DNA of 64,000 bases from Apostichopus japonicus (GCF_037975245.1 NC_092565.1:16721999-16785998), one strand, 5' to 3'. Positions 1 through 13,239 are shown, numbered from the stretch's first letter. Notes: generated from the sequence alone by a model not told the origin. Numbers and translations are program-made.

Positions 1-20
1 ATATATATACTGATAGTGAA

Positions 21-400
21 ATGGTAAAAAATATTCAAGTACCACATATCATATTGAGCGATCATTTTCCGGTGTACTTTTCCCTGTGCCATAAAGAGAA
101 ACAAACAAAGAAAAAAAAGCACACCTCATTTACATATAGAGCAGTGAAAAATATAGATGATGGATTATTTTCGCAAGACCTGCGGTCATTCAATTGGCAC
201 AGTATAATTTCTGAATTAAATCAAGAAAAGGCACTTAAAATATGGGAAAATGCATTGATTAGTATCGTAAACAAGCACGCCCCTCAGAAAATGAAAAGGA
301 TTAAGAGAAAGTATCAACCTGCTTGGATGAACACAGAAATAAAATCTGCAATAAAAAATAGGGACAATGCAAAAGCCAATGAACCTACGCTATATCGTTT
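21..400 (+). pseudogene. LINE endonuclease C-terminal part and linker
   Basis: This frame gives the C-terminal end of an AP endonuclease (LSDHFPV, where the SDH triad residues are conserved in LINE endonucleases) followed by a basic linker leading to the reverse transcriptase. At about 398 the homologous reading passes to another frame: the expected YRFWRNK is split, as if one T were missing from the run in cgttttgg. The open frame runs on to 506 but the residues after about 400 are out of frame and not meaningful. Confidence 0.75.
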
Positions 401-2293
401 TGGAGAAACAAAACAACATCCCTTATTCGTCAATCTAAACAGGATTATTTTAAAAGTGCCATTTCCAAAAACAGTGGAAATACAAAAGAACCATGGCAGA
501 TTTTAAGAAATGCTCAACCATCATTTAATTACCCAAATTCAAGCGAAACAACACTCCTTGAACTAAATGGCAAGAGTGTAACCGATGCAAAAGAAATTGC
601 TGATGCCTTTAATTTATTTTTTACTTCTGTATCAAACAAATATGTAAATGATGATGAAGACAACAAACAACTTATAAACAGAAGACATGAATCCTTGAAT
701 CGATATGTATCCACTAAATTACCAATAGACGCTTGTTTTAATATACCGGAAGTTACACATGAGTTTGTCTTTAAGTATCTTAAAAACCTTGACACTACTA
801 AAGCCACTGGTACCGATGAATTAAGTGCCTACATTTTAAAGAAAAGTGCACGATATATTGCACCAAGTCTTACCCGTATCTTAAATCTTAGTATTCGAGA
901 AAACGTATTTCCATCGATATGGAAGTCGGCTAAAGTTATCCCGATTCACAAAAGCGGGTCCCCCTTAGAGCCAGCTAATTATAGACCGATAGCGGTACTT
1001 CCAGTAGTGTCAAAAATCTTAGAGAAACATGTTCACCATGAATTATATAGATATGTAGATAATTTCGGCTTGCTAAGGGTGACTCAGTCTGGGTTTAGAG
1101 CCAAACATTCATGTGAAACGGCCTTGCTTAATTTGATAGATTGTTGGATAAAAAATATTGAAGAAGGATATTTAATTGGCTCAATTATGCTAGATTTAAG
1201 AAAAGCATTCGACCTAGTAGATCATGGTATCCTATTAGAAAAAATGAAAATTTACCAATGTTCAGATACATCAATTAAATGGTTTCAGACATATCTGTAT
1301 AACAGAACACAAAGTGTATTTTCAAACGAGGAAAGATCAACCCCAATGTACGTTACAAGTGGTGTACCACAAGGTTCAATTCTTGGGCCACTCTTATTTT
1401 TACTTTATATTAATGATTTAGATTTATGTCTTGCACATTGTTTTGCGGATATGTATGCAGACGATACTACATTTCATGTTAGTGATAAGAGTATTGATGA
1501 GCTGTCTATTAAATTAAATGAAGATGCTAAACATATATACAATTGGTGTCAGCAAAATAAGATAGTTATTAATACTGAGAAAACGAAAAGCATGTTAATA
1601 TGTTCTAAGCATAAGCAAATTACTCTAAATTCCAACAATCTAAATGTGATGATAAATAACGAGCTGCTAAGTAATACTTCATCAGAGAAGCTTCTAGGTG
1701 TCAGGATTGATGCAAATCTTACATGGAATGATCAAATTGATTTTGTTTGTAATAACATAAGTAGTAGAATAGCACTCTTAAGAAGAATTAAACGATTTAT
1801 CGACATCCCTACATGTGTGTTATACTATAATGGCTATATTCAGCCATTCATGGATTATTGTAATCTCACATGGGGTTCATGCAACCAGGGATATATTGAC
1901 CGAATAGAAAAGCTTCAAAAATGTGCAGCCCGAATAATACTAGATGCTACTTATGATGAAAGGTCCAGCGACCTTTTTCAAAGACTTGGATGGCATACTT
2001 TCAATGAACGTCTTAATATGAAAAGGCTGGTTATGGTATATAAATCACTCCACGGACTTGCCCCGTCTTACATGAAAGAAATGTTTGAGTATACTCATGA
2101 TGTACATACATATGGCCTACGTTCAACTACATCATCTGAGCTCTTTCTAACTGGGGGAAAAACTGAATTCCACAGGAAAAGATTCCCCCACATTGCTGCA
2201 AAACAATGGAACGCACTACCAAGTGAAATAAAAAAATGCAAACAGCTTAAGTAGTTTTAAAAGAATAGTTCAACGTTTTATCAAGTAATGACA
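398..2293 (+). pseudogene. LINE reverse transcriptase
   Basis: The open frame runs from about 400 (first Met at 695) to 2254. RT motifs appear in order: KVIPIHKSG and NYRPIAVLPV (fingers), SGFRAKHSCETAL, the first catalytic Asp in MLDLRKAFDLVDH (near 1190-1225), GVPQGSILGPLLFLLYINDL, and YADD at 1454-1465 holding the two other catalytic Asp residues. The thumb and C-terminal region follow (LLGVRI, CAARIILDA, WNALPSEIKK). Near 2247 a one-base indel turns the expected SSFKRIVQRFIK ending into an early stop; the correct ending is readable in the next frame up to the TAA at 2291-2293. All catalytic residues are kept. Confidence 0.88.
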
Positions 2294-2642
2294 TGTTTTA
2301 TTGCTCTCTTCGTTTTATTCGAAAGTTTTAGATCAGTAGTTGTGTGATTTTGTTTTTATTGATTTTATACACATTGTATAATTGTAATATTAATAATATT
2401 CTTATTTCATTTTGATCGTAGTTTAAGAATCTTACTCGTTTATACTCATTCATAATTTTATAATTTCATACTTCATTTAGCATTTTTTAATTTGCAATTT
2501 TTTAGTTTTATACTTATATATTTTAATTGATATTGATCTATTTTTGTATTTTACTAGGGCCTCGTGGAAGATTAGCTTCGGCTAAACGAGTCACCCTCTC
2601 AAAATAAAGTTTAATAAAATAAAATAATAAATATATTTCTTG

Positions 2643-3269
2643 ACGGGGCCCAAATTGGAACAAATTGGGCTTACAAAAACCAGCTAATAGACTCGTTAGA
2701 TTTTTAAGATCAGATAAGATTTCCACAACCCTTGATATAGAAGATAGCTTTATGTCATCAACAGAAATGGTAAAATGCTTAAAAATCCCCATACTCAGAT
2801 CACCGGTCGGCGGAAAAGCTTTAAAAATATCATCGTCCGCACGCAATTTCATTGCAAAATGTCTAGCACATTTAAAGCAGCATTTTGCGTTTTGTCGCCG
2901 TTTTCCTCTTTTTGACAAGTCCATCGAGTTTTTTTACATATATCAATCACAAAACAGCAAACTAAGATATTAGCCAAGTTTTTCCCTGCCAAAAGAGTTA
3001 ATTGGCGAGTAATTAAGGACATTTGCAGACAATGAGAAAAGTGTTCTCCGACAAATTAGACATTTAATATTAATCGCATACAGTTCCCCCAACCCACTAG
3101 TTTGAATTCAACCAATGAGAGATGCAGGTTTAGTTATGAACCGTTGCTAAAAGTAGATTCAAAACGTCGAGTTGGTAACTTGGTACAACCAGCGAGCTGG
3201 ACTCATAACAGCTCCCTGGTACAACTGGCATAGACAATCTACACAAATCAAGCATGGTGTTGTATTACG
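2643..3269. other. No gene seen; half of a 17 bp inverted repeat
   Basis: Overlapping open frames occur on both strands here (2538-2924 minus, 2665-2973 plus) but neither resembles a known family and each shadows the other. The segment 2874-2890 is a perfect inverted copy of 3489-3505. Confidence 0.4.
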
Positions 3270-3322
3270 TATTGGCCAATGACGTTCGTAGCTTTTAAAT
3301 ATTCATATTATGGGCGAGGTTT
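3270..3322 (+). promoter_or_regulatory. Candidate promoter of the TMEM45-like gene
   Basis: A compact cluster lies about 1 kb upstream of the coding exon: a back-to-back ATTGG/CCAAT pair, a CRE-like TGACG, and an AT-rich TTTTAAATATTC block within 50 bp, followed by a G-rich stretch. The arrangement is typical of animal promoters and precedes a good splice donor at 3406. This is inference from motifs only. Confidence 0.3.
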
Positions 3323-3329
3323 ATTTGGA

Positions 3330-3405
3330 TCCCAAACGGAAAATATCTTCGGGAAAAACAAAGTTGAAAGTTGTAAATTTTTCGACTTTTATGCCACCAT
3401 TTGAG
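3330..3405 (+). other. Candidate non-coding first exon of the TMEM45-like gene
   Basis: The coding exon is preceded at 4301-4306 by a splice acceptor (atatcag), so an upstream exon is expected. The best donor nearby is gag|gtaaga at 3403-3411. An ATG at 3391 would open a short reading frame not in phase with the protein, so this exon would be 5' untranslated. The start of the exon is unknown. Confidence 0.3.
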
Positions 3406-4065
3406 GTAAGATCTGAATAGATAAGCTAGTTATGTATGTCGTTATGGCATCGTGGAATCAGTGAGGTTGAGAAAACCCATAGAAAAGGACGCAAAATGCT
3501 GCTTTAAGAAATAAGCAAGGGCTTTACAGGACACATTTGGCACATTCCGCGCTCAATAGAAAGATCAATTGTAACGAGAAGGTTTAAAAGAATAGTCTTG
3601 TGGCTATCGTAAATTTGCCGTCTGATTCTTTCGGTGAAAAACTGCATTCATAGCAGGTTGTATCGCGAAGACATGAATTTGTCAATGTTTGCGATATTTT
3701 GTAAATGCAGCAAAATGGATTATGTCATCAGGGCACTTAGTTACAAATATCTTTGTTTTTCTTTTAACATTTTCGATCATTTATCTGCAGAGGAATGGAA
3801 TATCTTTACAATAATATACATTTCGATGTAATTCTTTGTACAAACAGGGAGTTGTTCCACAGCAACTCCCTGGTACAGCTAAGCAAACTTCCAAATGTAT
3901 CAGGTATCAAGGATAAATCGAATAGAAGATTTATAATAGCCTAAGTAAAGCTTCTGTAGAACATTTGCCAGATGCCGTCATAGGCCTGCTACTGTGATCC
4001 AACTTCCAGAAGTAGTTGAAGGTTTAGTCAGTCAAGATTATGTTACACTCAATCAAACATATCTC

Positions 4066-4160
4066 GGCTTAGGGGTAAATGATATTGAGATGGGGGTTTC
4101 AACTAGCAGTGTGGATTTTTCCCCTTCAATAATAATAATAATAATAAAAAAAAAAAAAAA
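4066..4160 (+). repeat. Dispersed repeat 3' end with (AAT)n and poly-A tail
   Basis: A segment containing GATGGGGGTTTCAACTA.CAGTGTGGA recurs at about 55155-55185 with few changes, and here ends in AATAATAATAAT then poly-A. That tail is typical of a SINE or LINE 3' end. A 16 bp C-run follows at 4220-4235. Confidence 0.45.
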
Positions 4161-4313
4161 ACACATTTTAACAAGCAAGACGAACAACTTGAGTAACATG
4201 TTCTGATACATCGCATTAACCCCCCCCCCCCCCCCTCACACTCTAAAATGAAAGTATGAAATTAAAACGTTTTGTGTATTTCTGCTTTATTCGACTACCA
4301 TATCAGCTTCACC

Positions 4314-5174
4314 ATGGGTGTATTTATTGGTCACGCTGAGGCAGGATCCTTCTTCATCGTCTTATCTCTCTGGTGGATGGTCCAGTATGCCTACAATCAA
4401 ATCGCTCTCGACAATGGCAAGGTCAAACCCCAAGGTCGGATACTCCGAGTGCTGCACAGGTTGCCAGTGGAGGGCATCATAATTATTGTCTTTGCTACTA
4501 TTGGATGGGTGGGAGAAATGGATTACCCTGCTCCTAAGTGGACAATGTTTGGTTCTGACGGGGAATTCAAGAATGCTGAGGAATGGCAGCACGTCACCAT
4601 GTACACGTACTTTGGCATCTACGGAGCCACCAAAGTGGTGGGGGGCACTGTGTTGCCAGATGTCAAATACTACGAAAAACCGCTCGGAGCTCTGGCATAT
4701 TTCATAGAAGGTCTGCTCTTCTTTTACCACACCCATGGTCGGGAGCATCTGGATATTCAACTACATAACTGTATAGTCATCGCGAGTTGGGCTTGCGCAT
4801 TCGTAACTTTCTTGGAATTCCTGAGACCCAAGGAGAAATTATACTTTCAGGTGAGGGTCCTATTTACGCTATGGCAGGGAACTTGGTTCTGGCAGGTTGG
4901 TTTAGTGTTGTACCTGCCACCAGGTGGCAAAGAATGGGACCAAGAGAGCATGTATAACATTATGATGACAACGACTTTGTTCACGTGGCATCTCTTAGCA
5001 GACATGTTCATCCTGCTGGTGGTATACGGCAGTACCAGTGTCGTCTTGAAGGTGACAGGGAGAGCGGCCGTCAAGTACCACCGGATGGACATGAATGGGG
5101 AGGAGATCGTAGTCAAACTTCTTATCAGCAACGGATCCAGCAAACAGGATGACTCAGAGGAAGACGAAACTTAA
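4314..5174 (+). CDS. TMEM45 family multi-pass membrane protein
   Basis: A single open exon of 286 codons. The chosen Met sits in a strong Kozak context (cacc ATG g) directly after a splice acceptor and begins [14 protein letters not shown], the same pattern as the start of vertebrate TMEM45A/B (MGxFxGHxxPGSFF). The family (DUF716) consists of multi-pass membrane proteins; their molecular role is poorly known, though vertebrate members are linked to epithelia and the secretory pathway. Hydrophobic segments lie near residues 11-27, 53-66, 93-110, 123-139, 154-170, 182-202 and 215-238. Conserved family features include WQHxTMY (91-97), [10 protein letters not shown] (129-139), QGTWFWQ(V/I)G (188-196) and EWDQ (207-210). 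The tail is acidic (DDSEEDET). Length matches vertebrate TMEM45B (about 275). There is no intron in the coding region. The stop TAA lies just before a long (AT)n tract. Confidence 0.9.
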   Translation: MGVFIGHAEAGSFFIVLSLWWMVQYAYNQIALDNGKVKPQGRILRVLHRLPVEGIIIIVFATIGWVGEMDYPAPKWTMFGSDGEFKNAEEWQHVTMYTYFGIYGATKVVGGTVLPDVKYYEKPLGALAYFIEGLLFFYHTHGREHLDIQLHNCIVIASWACAFVTFLEFLRPKEKLYFQVRVLFTLWQGTWFWQVGLVLYLPPGGKEWDQESMYNIMMTTTLFTWHLLADMFILLVVYGSTSVVLKVTGRAAVKYHRMDMNGEEIVVKLLISNGSSKQDDSEEDET

Positions 5175-5184
5175 TCGACCATAT

Positions 5185-5639
<455 letters not shown>

Positions 5640-5640
<1 letters not shown>

Positions 5641-5697
5641 ATATATATATATATATATACACAATACATATATATCTATATATGATCTGTACATGTA

Positions 5698-5762
<65 letters not shown>

Positions 5763-5800
5763 AAATAAACTTGCAAACAGGAACAGATCATATAGAGATC

Positions 5801-5888
<88 letters not shown>

Positions 5889-5936
5889 AAATAAACTTGC
5901 AAACAGGAACAGATCATATAGAGATCATATATATAT

Positions 5937-5998
<62 letters not shown>

Positions 5999-6052
5999 AA
6001 ATAAACAAATAAACTTGCAAACAGGAACAGATCATATAGAGATCATATAGAG

Positions 6053-6101
<49 letters not shown>

Positions 6102-6142
6102 TAACCCTAACCCTAAACAAATAAACTTGCAAACAGGAACAG

Positions 6143-6228
<86 letters not shown>

Positions 6229-6240
6229 CTCCATATGATC
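5640..6240. repeat. AT microsatellite array with interspersed 40 bp units
   Basis: Four direct copies of a unit containing AAATAAACTTGCAAACAGG and AACAGATCATATAGAGATC (near 5760, 5885, 6000 and 6115) are separated by AT runs, giving a period of about 115-125 bp. A partial inverted copy ends the array at about 6225-6275. One unit junction at 6100-6117 contains ctaaccctaaccctaa, a telomere-type repeat. Confidence 0.9.
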
Positions 6241-6275
6241 TCTATATGATTTGTTACTGTTTGCAAGTTTATTTG

Positions 6276-6720
6276 GAATATTTACTTCACTTTTCATAAT
6301 CTTTTGATCTTTTCTTTAAACATGCAGACGAAACATTTGATTATTTATTATTATTATTTACATTTCGGTATTGGATTATTTAGGTGATAGTTTTGTTCTT
6401 CTAAAATCATGAAGATTGCATATGTGATTTGGGTAATGTAGCCCTTACCTTAAAGTTTTGACCGAGGGGAAGTCGGAGGGGGGAGGAGGGGGTGATGGCG
6501 ACGGACTGATTTGTCTTCATATGGTGTTTTCACCGCAATGAACTATGTTGTATATAGATCAAGCCATACTATGGTCAAGACATACAATACTCATGGATGG
6601 ATGTCCATTTATCTAAGATCGATGTTTCTGCGTCTGATTGTCGAGTTATTTAACCTCTCAATCCAATATAAAAAATGATGTTTACAGAACTGCAATATGA
6701 TTCATTATAACGCTCATGAT
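6276..6720. other. No gene seen
   Basis: Unique AT-rich DNA with a short purine-rich stretch near 6470-6500. I see no coding sequence or repeat. Confidence 0.4.
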
Positions 6721-6724
6721 CTTA

Positions 6725-7146
6725 CAGTGGGAATGTCGTATACTGCACCCCAACTGTAGCACAGTGGGCGTATAATATATTGTTATCCTCTATAGTACAG
6801 TGGGCGTTTTACATACTGTAGCCCGGCCTCTATAGCACAGTGGACGTATAATATACTGTAGCCCTCTATAGCAGTGGGCGTATAATATACTGCACTCTCT
6901 GCAGCACAGTGGGCGCATAATAAAATGTATTCTCTACCGCACGGTTGGCTTATAATATACTGTAACACTCTAAGATAGCACACTTGGTGAATAATAAGCT
7001 GTACCTCTCAGCAGCACAGTGCGCATACAATAAACTGTAGCCCTCTATAGCACAATGGGCGTATAATATGCTGTAGTCCCCTGTAGCACAGTGGGCGTAT
7101 ACTATATTGTAATCCTCTATAGCATAGTGGGCGTATAATATACTGT
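6725..7146. repeat. Minisatellite, 36-40 bp unit, about 11 copies
   Basis: The core unit is roughly TAGCACAGTGGGCGTATAATATACTGTAGCCCTC. Copies diverge by point changes and small indels (for example acggttggctta and acttggtgaata variants in the middle), while the outer copies stay closer to the consensus. Confidence 0.92.
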
Positions 7147-10100
7147 TCCAGTTTTATTTGGAAATGCTCCGTCTACCGCGCAAATGTTGAGTAAAAACTG
7201 AATATAAAAATAAAGATGTTTGGTTGACGATTAAAACATAATAGCAAGTTCCCAATGAGGTCAATGTTGTATTGTGTTTTCATTTGTATGGGGTCTTTTG
7301 TCATTATTTTTGTAACCTGGGATATCAGTGATAATGTCACACGTACGGGACTCATGGAAGCTTATGCCCGAAGTGAAATGACAAAAAAGCCCAAAACACT
7401 CCGATATTAAATGAACCAGAAATGCGGAGCAAACACTACCTAGGGGAAGAATGCATCTCGATCCTGAAAGCGTATATCGTGGTCCATAGCTTTGCCCTTC
7501 TTTAAGAAGTTATAACTTGTTGTTTCAGTTATTGTGAAAACACTATGAAACTTTCCCTGGGAATGGGAGGGGGATGTGAGATGTCAGGGTAGGTGGAGGT
7601 ATGGATTATCGAGAGTCTGTGTCTAAATGGAGGAAATGAAATTGAACTATAACAAGAACAATCAGACTAAACTGGTGTGTGAAAGGGGGGGGGGTTGGGG
7701 ATTGGGTGCGAGGTTAGGGAAGTTTTGAGGATGACAATCCTTCCGTTACCCCTTCCAGACCGGTTGTTGTATATATATGCTACTTTAAGAGACTCTCGCT
7801 GTTATTGTTCAAGTACCAAACCAGTCCAACTGCACCCTCAAGGTTAAAATTGAGAAGAGGGTTAGTGCACTGGAGGGCCATCGGGCCGAAAAGACAGTCA
7901 AACATCAACATACTGTAGTATTTGATGTTGTCTGTAATATAATTCTAATTGGTTTCAGTTCAAACTTGATAATTTCAGTTAAGATTAAAGTTGGTTTTGT
8001 ATAAGGGGTTGTGGTATAACAAATAAACATTTACCTTAGCTACCAAGCCACCCAGTACCACAATTAAACTAATTTCTGAGAAATAAAACAATTAAGAAAA
8101 CAGAAATAAATAATAAATAAATTATGTATCACAGTACTGACATATTTTATCAATGACTTTACAATATATAAATTGATCGGAAACTGGCATAATTAACAAA
8201 TCATCTAACAATTTGGCCACGATGTTGCTATTTAACATAGATTCAGTTGTGTTGATTTTTTTTGTAAATGCTCCTTAACCTACCACGTATACCTAAATAT
8301 AATTACTTTGGTACAATATAAAAGCTTTAAATCATATGACAGATTGATTTACAAAAATTAATTGGCAGAGCAATAAGAACCCTTTAAGATGGCAGATTCG
8401 ACCATCATTGAGCAATAATCTTTAAAAAAACAAAGACTGTGTCACCATAATCTCATCTTATAACCAATTTCAGAAATATGTGCTCCCTATGATCCATTCA
8501 AAACATTTCAAAGCATAATCTTAAATTCCGCAGAGGAAAATTTAATACATTATTGGAATATAATCATCCCTAATATACCACTTTATACAAGTGGTTAATA
8601 ACATTTAGTTCTTTAACTGAACAAAATTATTTTCAACCATACTGTCAAATTCCGACAAAGGTTTATAGCATGAGCCCAGTAGATGAAAAGGTGTTGAAAC
8701 TTTTAGCATTTAATGATAATCTTAAATTAGTAAACATTAGTAAAAATTTAAACTGCAAGAAGCAAACCGCAAAAGGTTTTTCTTTTTTACCATCAGGGTT
8801 AACGATCAAATTGAGCTAAGAAAGAGGAAACAGGATTGGGGACTTCATTTTGCAAATTGACAATGTGTACCTGGAATTTTCAGAGATATTCAAATGGACA
8901 AAAAAAGTACACCATACTGGTACTACTATATAACTACCATCAGGGGGTTGGAAGCTTCCAAAAAGTGGGGGGGGGGCACAACATCAGAGGGGCACTTTCA
9001 CATTCCACAACTTCTACTCGTTATGCTATAAACCGATACACAACGGCCATATCACTTAAATATATATGATGTGTTAGTATGCTATGATGTACGTGAATAA
9101 TTAAAATAAAATTTTAAATTAACAAAGGCTTAAGATATCCAAAAGACAGTTCTTCATCAAATTGGCACATTTTATTTGCCAGGAGGGCTCATTTGCTATT
9201 TTGGAAAAAAGTGTGGGGAGGGGGGAAGGCACGTGCCCCACGGCTCCTACCCCCCTGACCACCATAATACAAAAAATGTCACAATTTATAGGACATGGGT
9301 ATTGTGTCCCACCTTAAATTGTTGGTGCCCCTCTGACCCAGAATTCTTGGCTACATGCCATTCCTATCAATCTTTAAATCTTACATGAATAACAACTTAA
9401 ATGCATCTTTAATAATATAACACATATTTGACAAATGAAAGAACTTTATGTACAAAAGATGTACAGTGTCATGCAGAATGAAGTAAAATATAAAACTCAT
9501 TAGTACTTGAAATATCATACACAATCTAATAGAATGGCTTGTATAAACTTTGGGAGTACACATTAAAAACAAATAACACCACCAAGAAATAAAAACAAAA
9601 ACATGATTTGGGTTATCTATCATATAGCAGCTTTTACAAGCCAAATTGCTGTAGAATCTCCTTGTTTTTGTAATTCTCGTTTCACAAATGTCTCACAAAC
9701 TACTGTCAGAGGCTCCGAAAACTTCTAAATGCTTGCATTTTACGCATACATGTCAAGAACTGTTGCAGTTGTGAACTTCTCAGGGGTGAATTAAAAACTA
9801 ATAATTTCACCAATCTTATAACTGTTCCCACAATAGAGAAAGAACACTTGCTGATTATTTAATTTAAATGATACATGGATGAAGCTGTCTATTCTCACTA
9901 TTTCTTAATCACCTTTCATACTTCGATGACCTTTGCTCAGTGACCTATGCCAAACCAGTAGCTTCCAAACAAACAGATCACATAAAGGTTTCAAGATTAA
10001 CAATGAAACACAATCTTCAGTGAAAAACAAGAAAAAGTACCCTGTTTAGACTTTGCATTTTTTTACACAACTGCATTATTCCATCATGCCAAGACCAACT

Positions 10101-12550
10101 GATGATTAGACCAACTCCTCTGCATTTATAAATCAGAAATGCCACGAGGTGACGAGCACTTGACGTACACCATCCAAGAAGTAAGCAACAACCTTTTTCG
10201 TTCTGGGGAGAACAAAATCTGAACATTGGGCAGGGGAGGCGTCAACTTGGCGTACACCATCCAAGAAGTAAGCAACAACCTTTTTCGTACTGGGGAGGGG
10301 GCTAAGACCTTAAGTCGTCTAAGCCAAGGGTATCCTAGCTCTACCCTTTGAGAAACTTTGGTTAACTGGATGATGCTTGGATAAAAATTTGTGCCTAAGT
10401 TTCACGTTATAACGTTAGGCCATAATGTTAGGCTTACAGAACAACAAACATTGGCAGCGTTATACAAATAGTAGTACCAGTAGCACTGTCACTACTACTG
10501 TAGGCTAGACCAAAGCGTCTTTATCAGTAGGCTATACCTGGTGGATGTCTCTTTCAGATGACACATGTTGAGAATAAATTGTTGAGACTCTCTTTGCTAT
10601 CTTTTCATGCATTTTTTTTTCCTTCACATTTTCAATTTTTTTCATTGAAATATTTCTTTTCTTTTCTTTCTTTTTGGATATCGTAATTTCTGTTTGTTAT
10701 GACAGTTTAGAAACATTTTGAATTCTACAATGCGATGTGCGCAATTTTCCACAATATGAGTCATACATTCAGAGCACAAGGTAACTGTTAGTTGTGTGAC
10801 TAAATGATCAGTGATTGTGTGAGGTTTTGCAGGTCTGGTATTTAGCTTAATTCCACTGCTTCTTCGTAGTGATCAGTGGAGAACTATATGATAGAACCAT
10901 AGCATGTGAATCTCATTGGGTTCAAACAACTGGTTAAAGGAGACTTATGTATTCTGTGATGTTTGTGTCTCTTAATTTTTCTTTATGCTGGTTTGGTTTG
11001 TTTGAAAGATAGATTTCCGAATGTCTTGATAATCGCAACGAGTTGTGACATGGAAAAAGAATCGAAAGTTTACTTGGTAGATGACAAACAACATCGCATT
11101 TTCGACGAAACTTGGAAAAGTGGCATATTTGATGATGATAAATAAGGGGCACAGTCTTTGACATAGGTATAGCACTCATTTGATTATTTCCTCTGCATGT
11201 GTGTGCATATGACCGGCTTTATAGACATCAATTGAGGATTAAGGTAACGATATGCTGCATAGATATACCCTGCAAAACTCAGACATAGGTGGTTTATATT
11301 AAACAGGTAAGGTAAAGAGGTGGTTTCTACAAACATAAAGCTAACAGGCATAGTGATTGCTTGCCTTAGAAGTTGATACTGTATATACTTTATATGGTTT
11401 CTGGTCTATACTTTATATGGTTTATACAGTTTATACTGTAGATGGAATTACAGAGCAACTGAGGAAAATCTGTCCTGAAGTCAAGTACCAGAATAATCAT
11501 ACAAGGTAACTTAATAAATTGCAAATGTATCACCTTCTGAACATTGATGACAGATCACAGTCATTTATGGTGGAGTGTGGAAAACCCTCTCAGCTACTTA
11601 AAAGAGTCAAAAAGTCAAATACTGACACAGAAAAGCCATTCATCAGGAATGGTTTAGACTTCAAGTGACAGTCCATCAGCATCATATCTGGGCAAATATT
11701 TGGACAATATCTGTCACTGAATGTCCTTTTGGAATACCAAGCACTTATAATGGCAATTGTAATGGCTTAAATGGGTCAAGTGTTCTGTCAGATAAAATCC
11801 CTGAGGTCTCTAATATTGAGAGTACGGAGCAGTTTAAGATATTGTGCAGTAATTTCTGACTTGGGAAATGACATCTTAAACAGATTCTTAAACCTGGAGC
11901 ATGGATGTACACCTATGGGTAAATTGAGCAATGAAATATTACCCTGACATGGTTCAGGAATTACCAATTAGGTTCTTAAAAATACAATCAATCTTAATTT
12001 CATAACGACAATATCAATTAAGGTCTGACCAATTATGTGTTTTTTTCTGCACACCATGTAGTCCTGTACACCAAAATTTCATGCTGAAACCAAAAGCATA
12101 TTACTGAACATTACTGAACATATTGCAAACTAAAAAGAAAGGTTTTCAAAGATTTAATTCTGCTTGCCTTAAAAGCAACCATTGACTTGAAGCTCCAAAA
12201 AAGCAAATATGGAACTATTTATGTGAGAATCGAACAAATGGTAGAAAGTAACTGCTTAACACTTCCACTCTGTCAAAAACAGTTGTATTAATACCACGGA
12301 GTTACTTTGCTGCAAATCGCATTGAAACAAAACTTCTACTACTTGCAGTTTCTTGCACAATCTGATGAGTTATATTTTATTGTGACCTGAGAGTGACCTC
12401 TCTCCACTGATAACCAGCCACATTCAACTAGAATTGCTGTGAAATTATCCCATAAAGTGAAGCTTAATCAATCGCTCTTTTGACTATCACGTTGTTTGGG
12501 TCCACACATTTGAAACACCTATAAACTATCACCACTCTTCCAATGTCTTG
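7147..12550. other. Intergenic DNA without a recognisable gene
   Basis: About 5.4 kb between the minisatellite and the 3' end of the ADAM-type gene. Short open frames are present but none resembles a family. Two G-rich patches (8960-8985 and 9210-9230) and a local duplication at 10164-10292 are the only structures noticed. Confidence 0.4.
10164..10292. repeat. Local direct duplication, about 40 bp
   Basis: GTACACCATCCAAGAAGTAA and the following AGCAACAACCTTTTTCGT occur twice, 87 bp apart, with a single-base difference at the end. Confidence 0.85.
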
Positions 12551-12557
12551 GATCACA

Positions 12558-12563
12558 TTTTAT
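12558..12563 (-). promoter_or_regulatory. Candidate poly(A) signal of the ADAM9-like gene
   Basis: The first AATAAA on the minus strand downstream of the stop codon at 13240 lies here, implying a 3' untranslated region of about 0.7 kb. A second AATAAA is at 12376-12381. Neither is proven. Confidence 0.25.
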
Positions 12564-13239
12564 TCTGAGAGTTATACTTCTAACTTAAGTACAGCCTTGC
12601 CATGAAGAACATTAAAACCCTAACAAACTATACATTTTGGCAATTTTAAATAGATTTCAAATTAATTCCATTCATTTTAACTTTACCTAATACTAATGTA
12701 TATTATTAGAGTAAACTGTCACTGTGTATTCATGTACTAATACCAGGTAAGCATGCCTGTTGACTTCGGTAGGCAGGTAACACGAACCAAGTTCAAAATA
12801 ACTTTTGTTTCAACAAAGGTTGATTCTCTAGGAAGATTGTGCTAGTTCTACTATTGTCATGTGAAGTGAGTAAAAGATTGGGAAAGAACACCATTACTTT
12901 ATACAATACCAGATCACACACAGACATCATCAAGGTACCAGCCCCAGATGTAAAATTTGACTATATGGTCCTTAAGCACTAAATATTTACATGTACTGCT
13001 ATCAAAATGGCACTTGGTTTCTATTTCAAACTATTCACAAGCACCAAACAATAGAGAGAATTTTGTTGCTTTTGTAAACATGACTAAGTTTAAGATTCCC
13101 AATAAATTTTAACCTGCTGCTGCTGCTCAAATTTCGTAGGCAGCAAGAAAGATGCAGATGGCACAGGAGGTTGTAAAATGAAAGGCGGCAGAGCAAGATA
13201 CCGTAAGTAAAAGTACCGCAACATCTAACTGAGACTATT

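Larger units (their letters stand above)
1..2642 (+). mobile_element. LINE retrotransposon, 5' end outside window
   Basis: A non-LTR retrotransposon copy read on the plus strand. It begins inside the endonuclease (a SDHFPV motif near the start, typical of the C-terminal end of AP-type LINE endonucleases), runs through a reverse transcriptase, and ends in an A-rich AATAAA-type tail at about 2600-2642. The style of the RT (GVPQGSILGP, YADDTT, a C-terminal thumb with SCNQG-like and WNALP motifs) fits the CR1/L2/jockey superfamily; I cannot name the clade. Two one-base indels, near 398 and near 2247, separate the frames, so the copy looks young but broken or imperfectly sequenced. Confidence 0.9.

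Noticed and set aside
2538-2973. Opposed open frames of 128 and 102 codons
   Set aside because: They overlap each other and the LINE tail, without family resemblance.
4362-5143. Open frames opposite or out of phase within the TMEM45-like exon
   Set aside because: Shadows of a well-supported coding exon.
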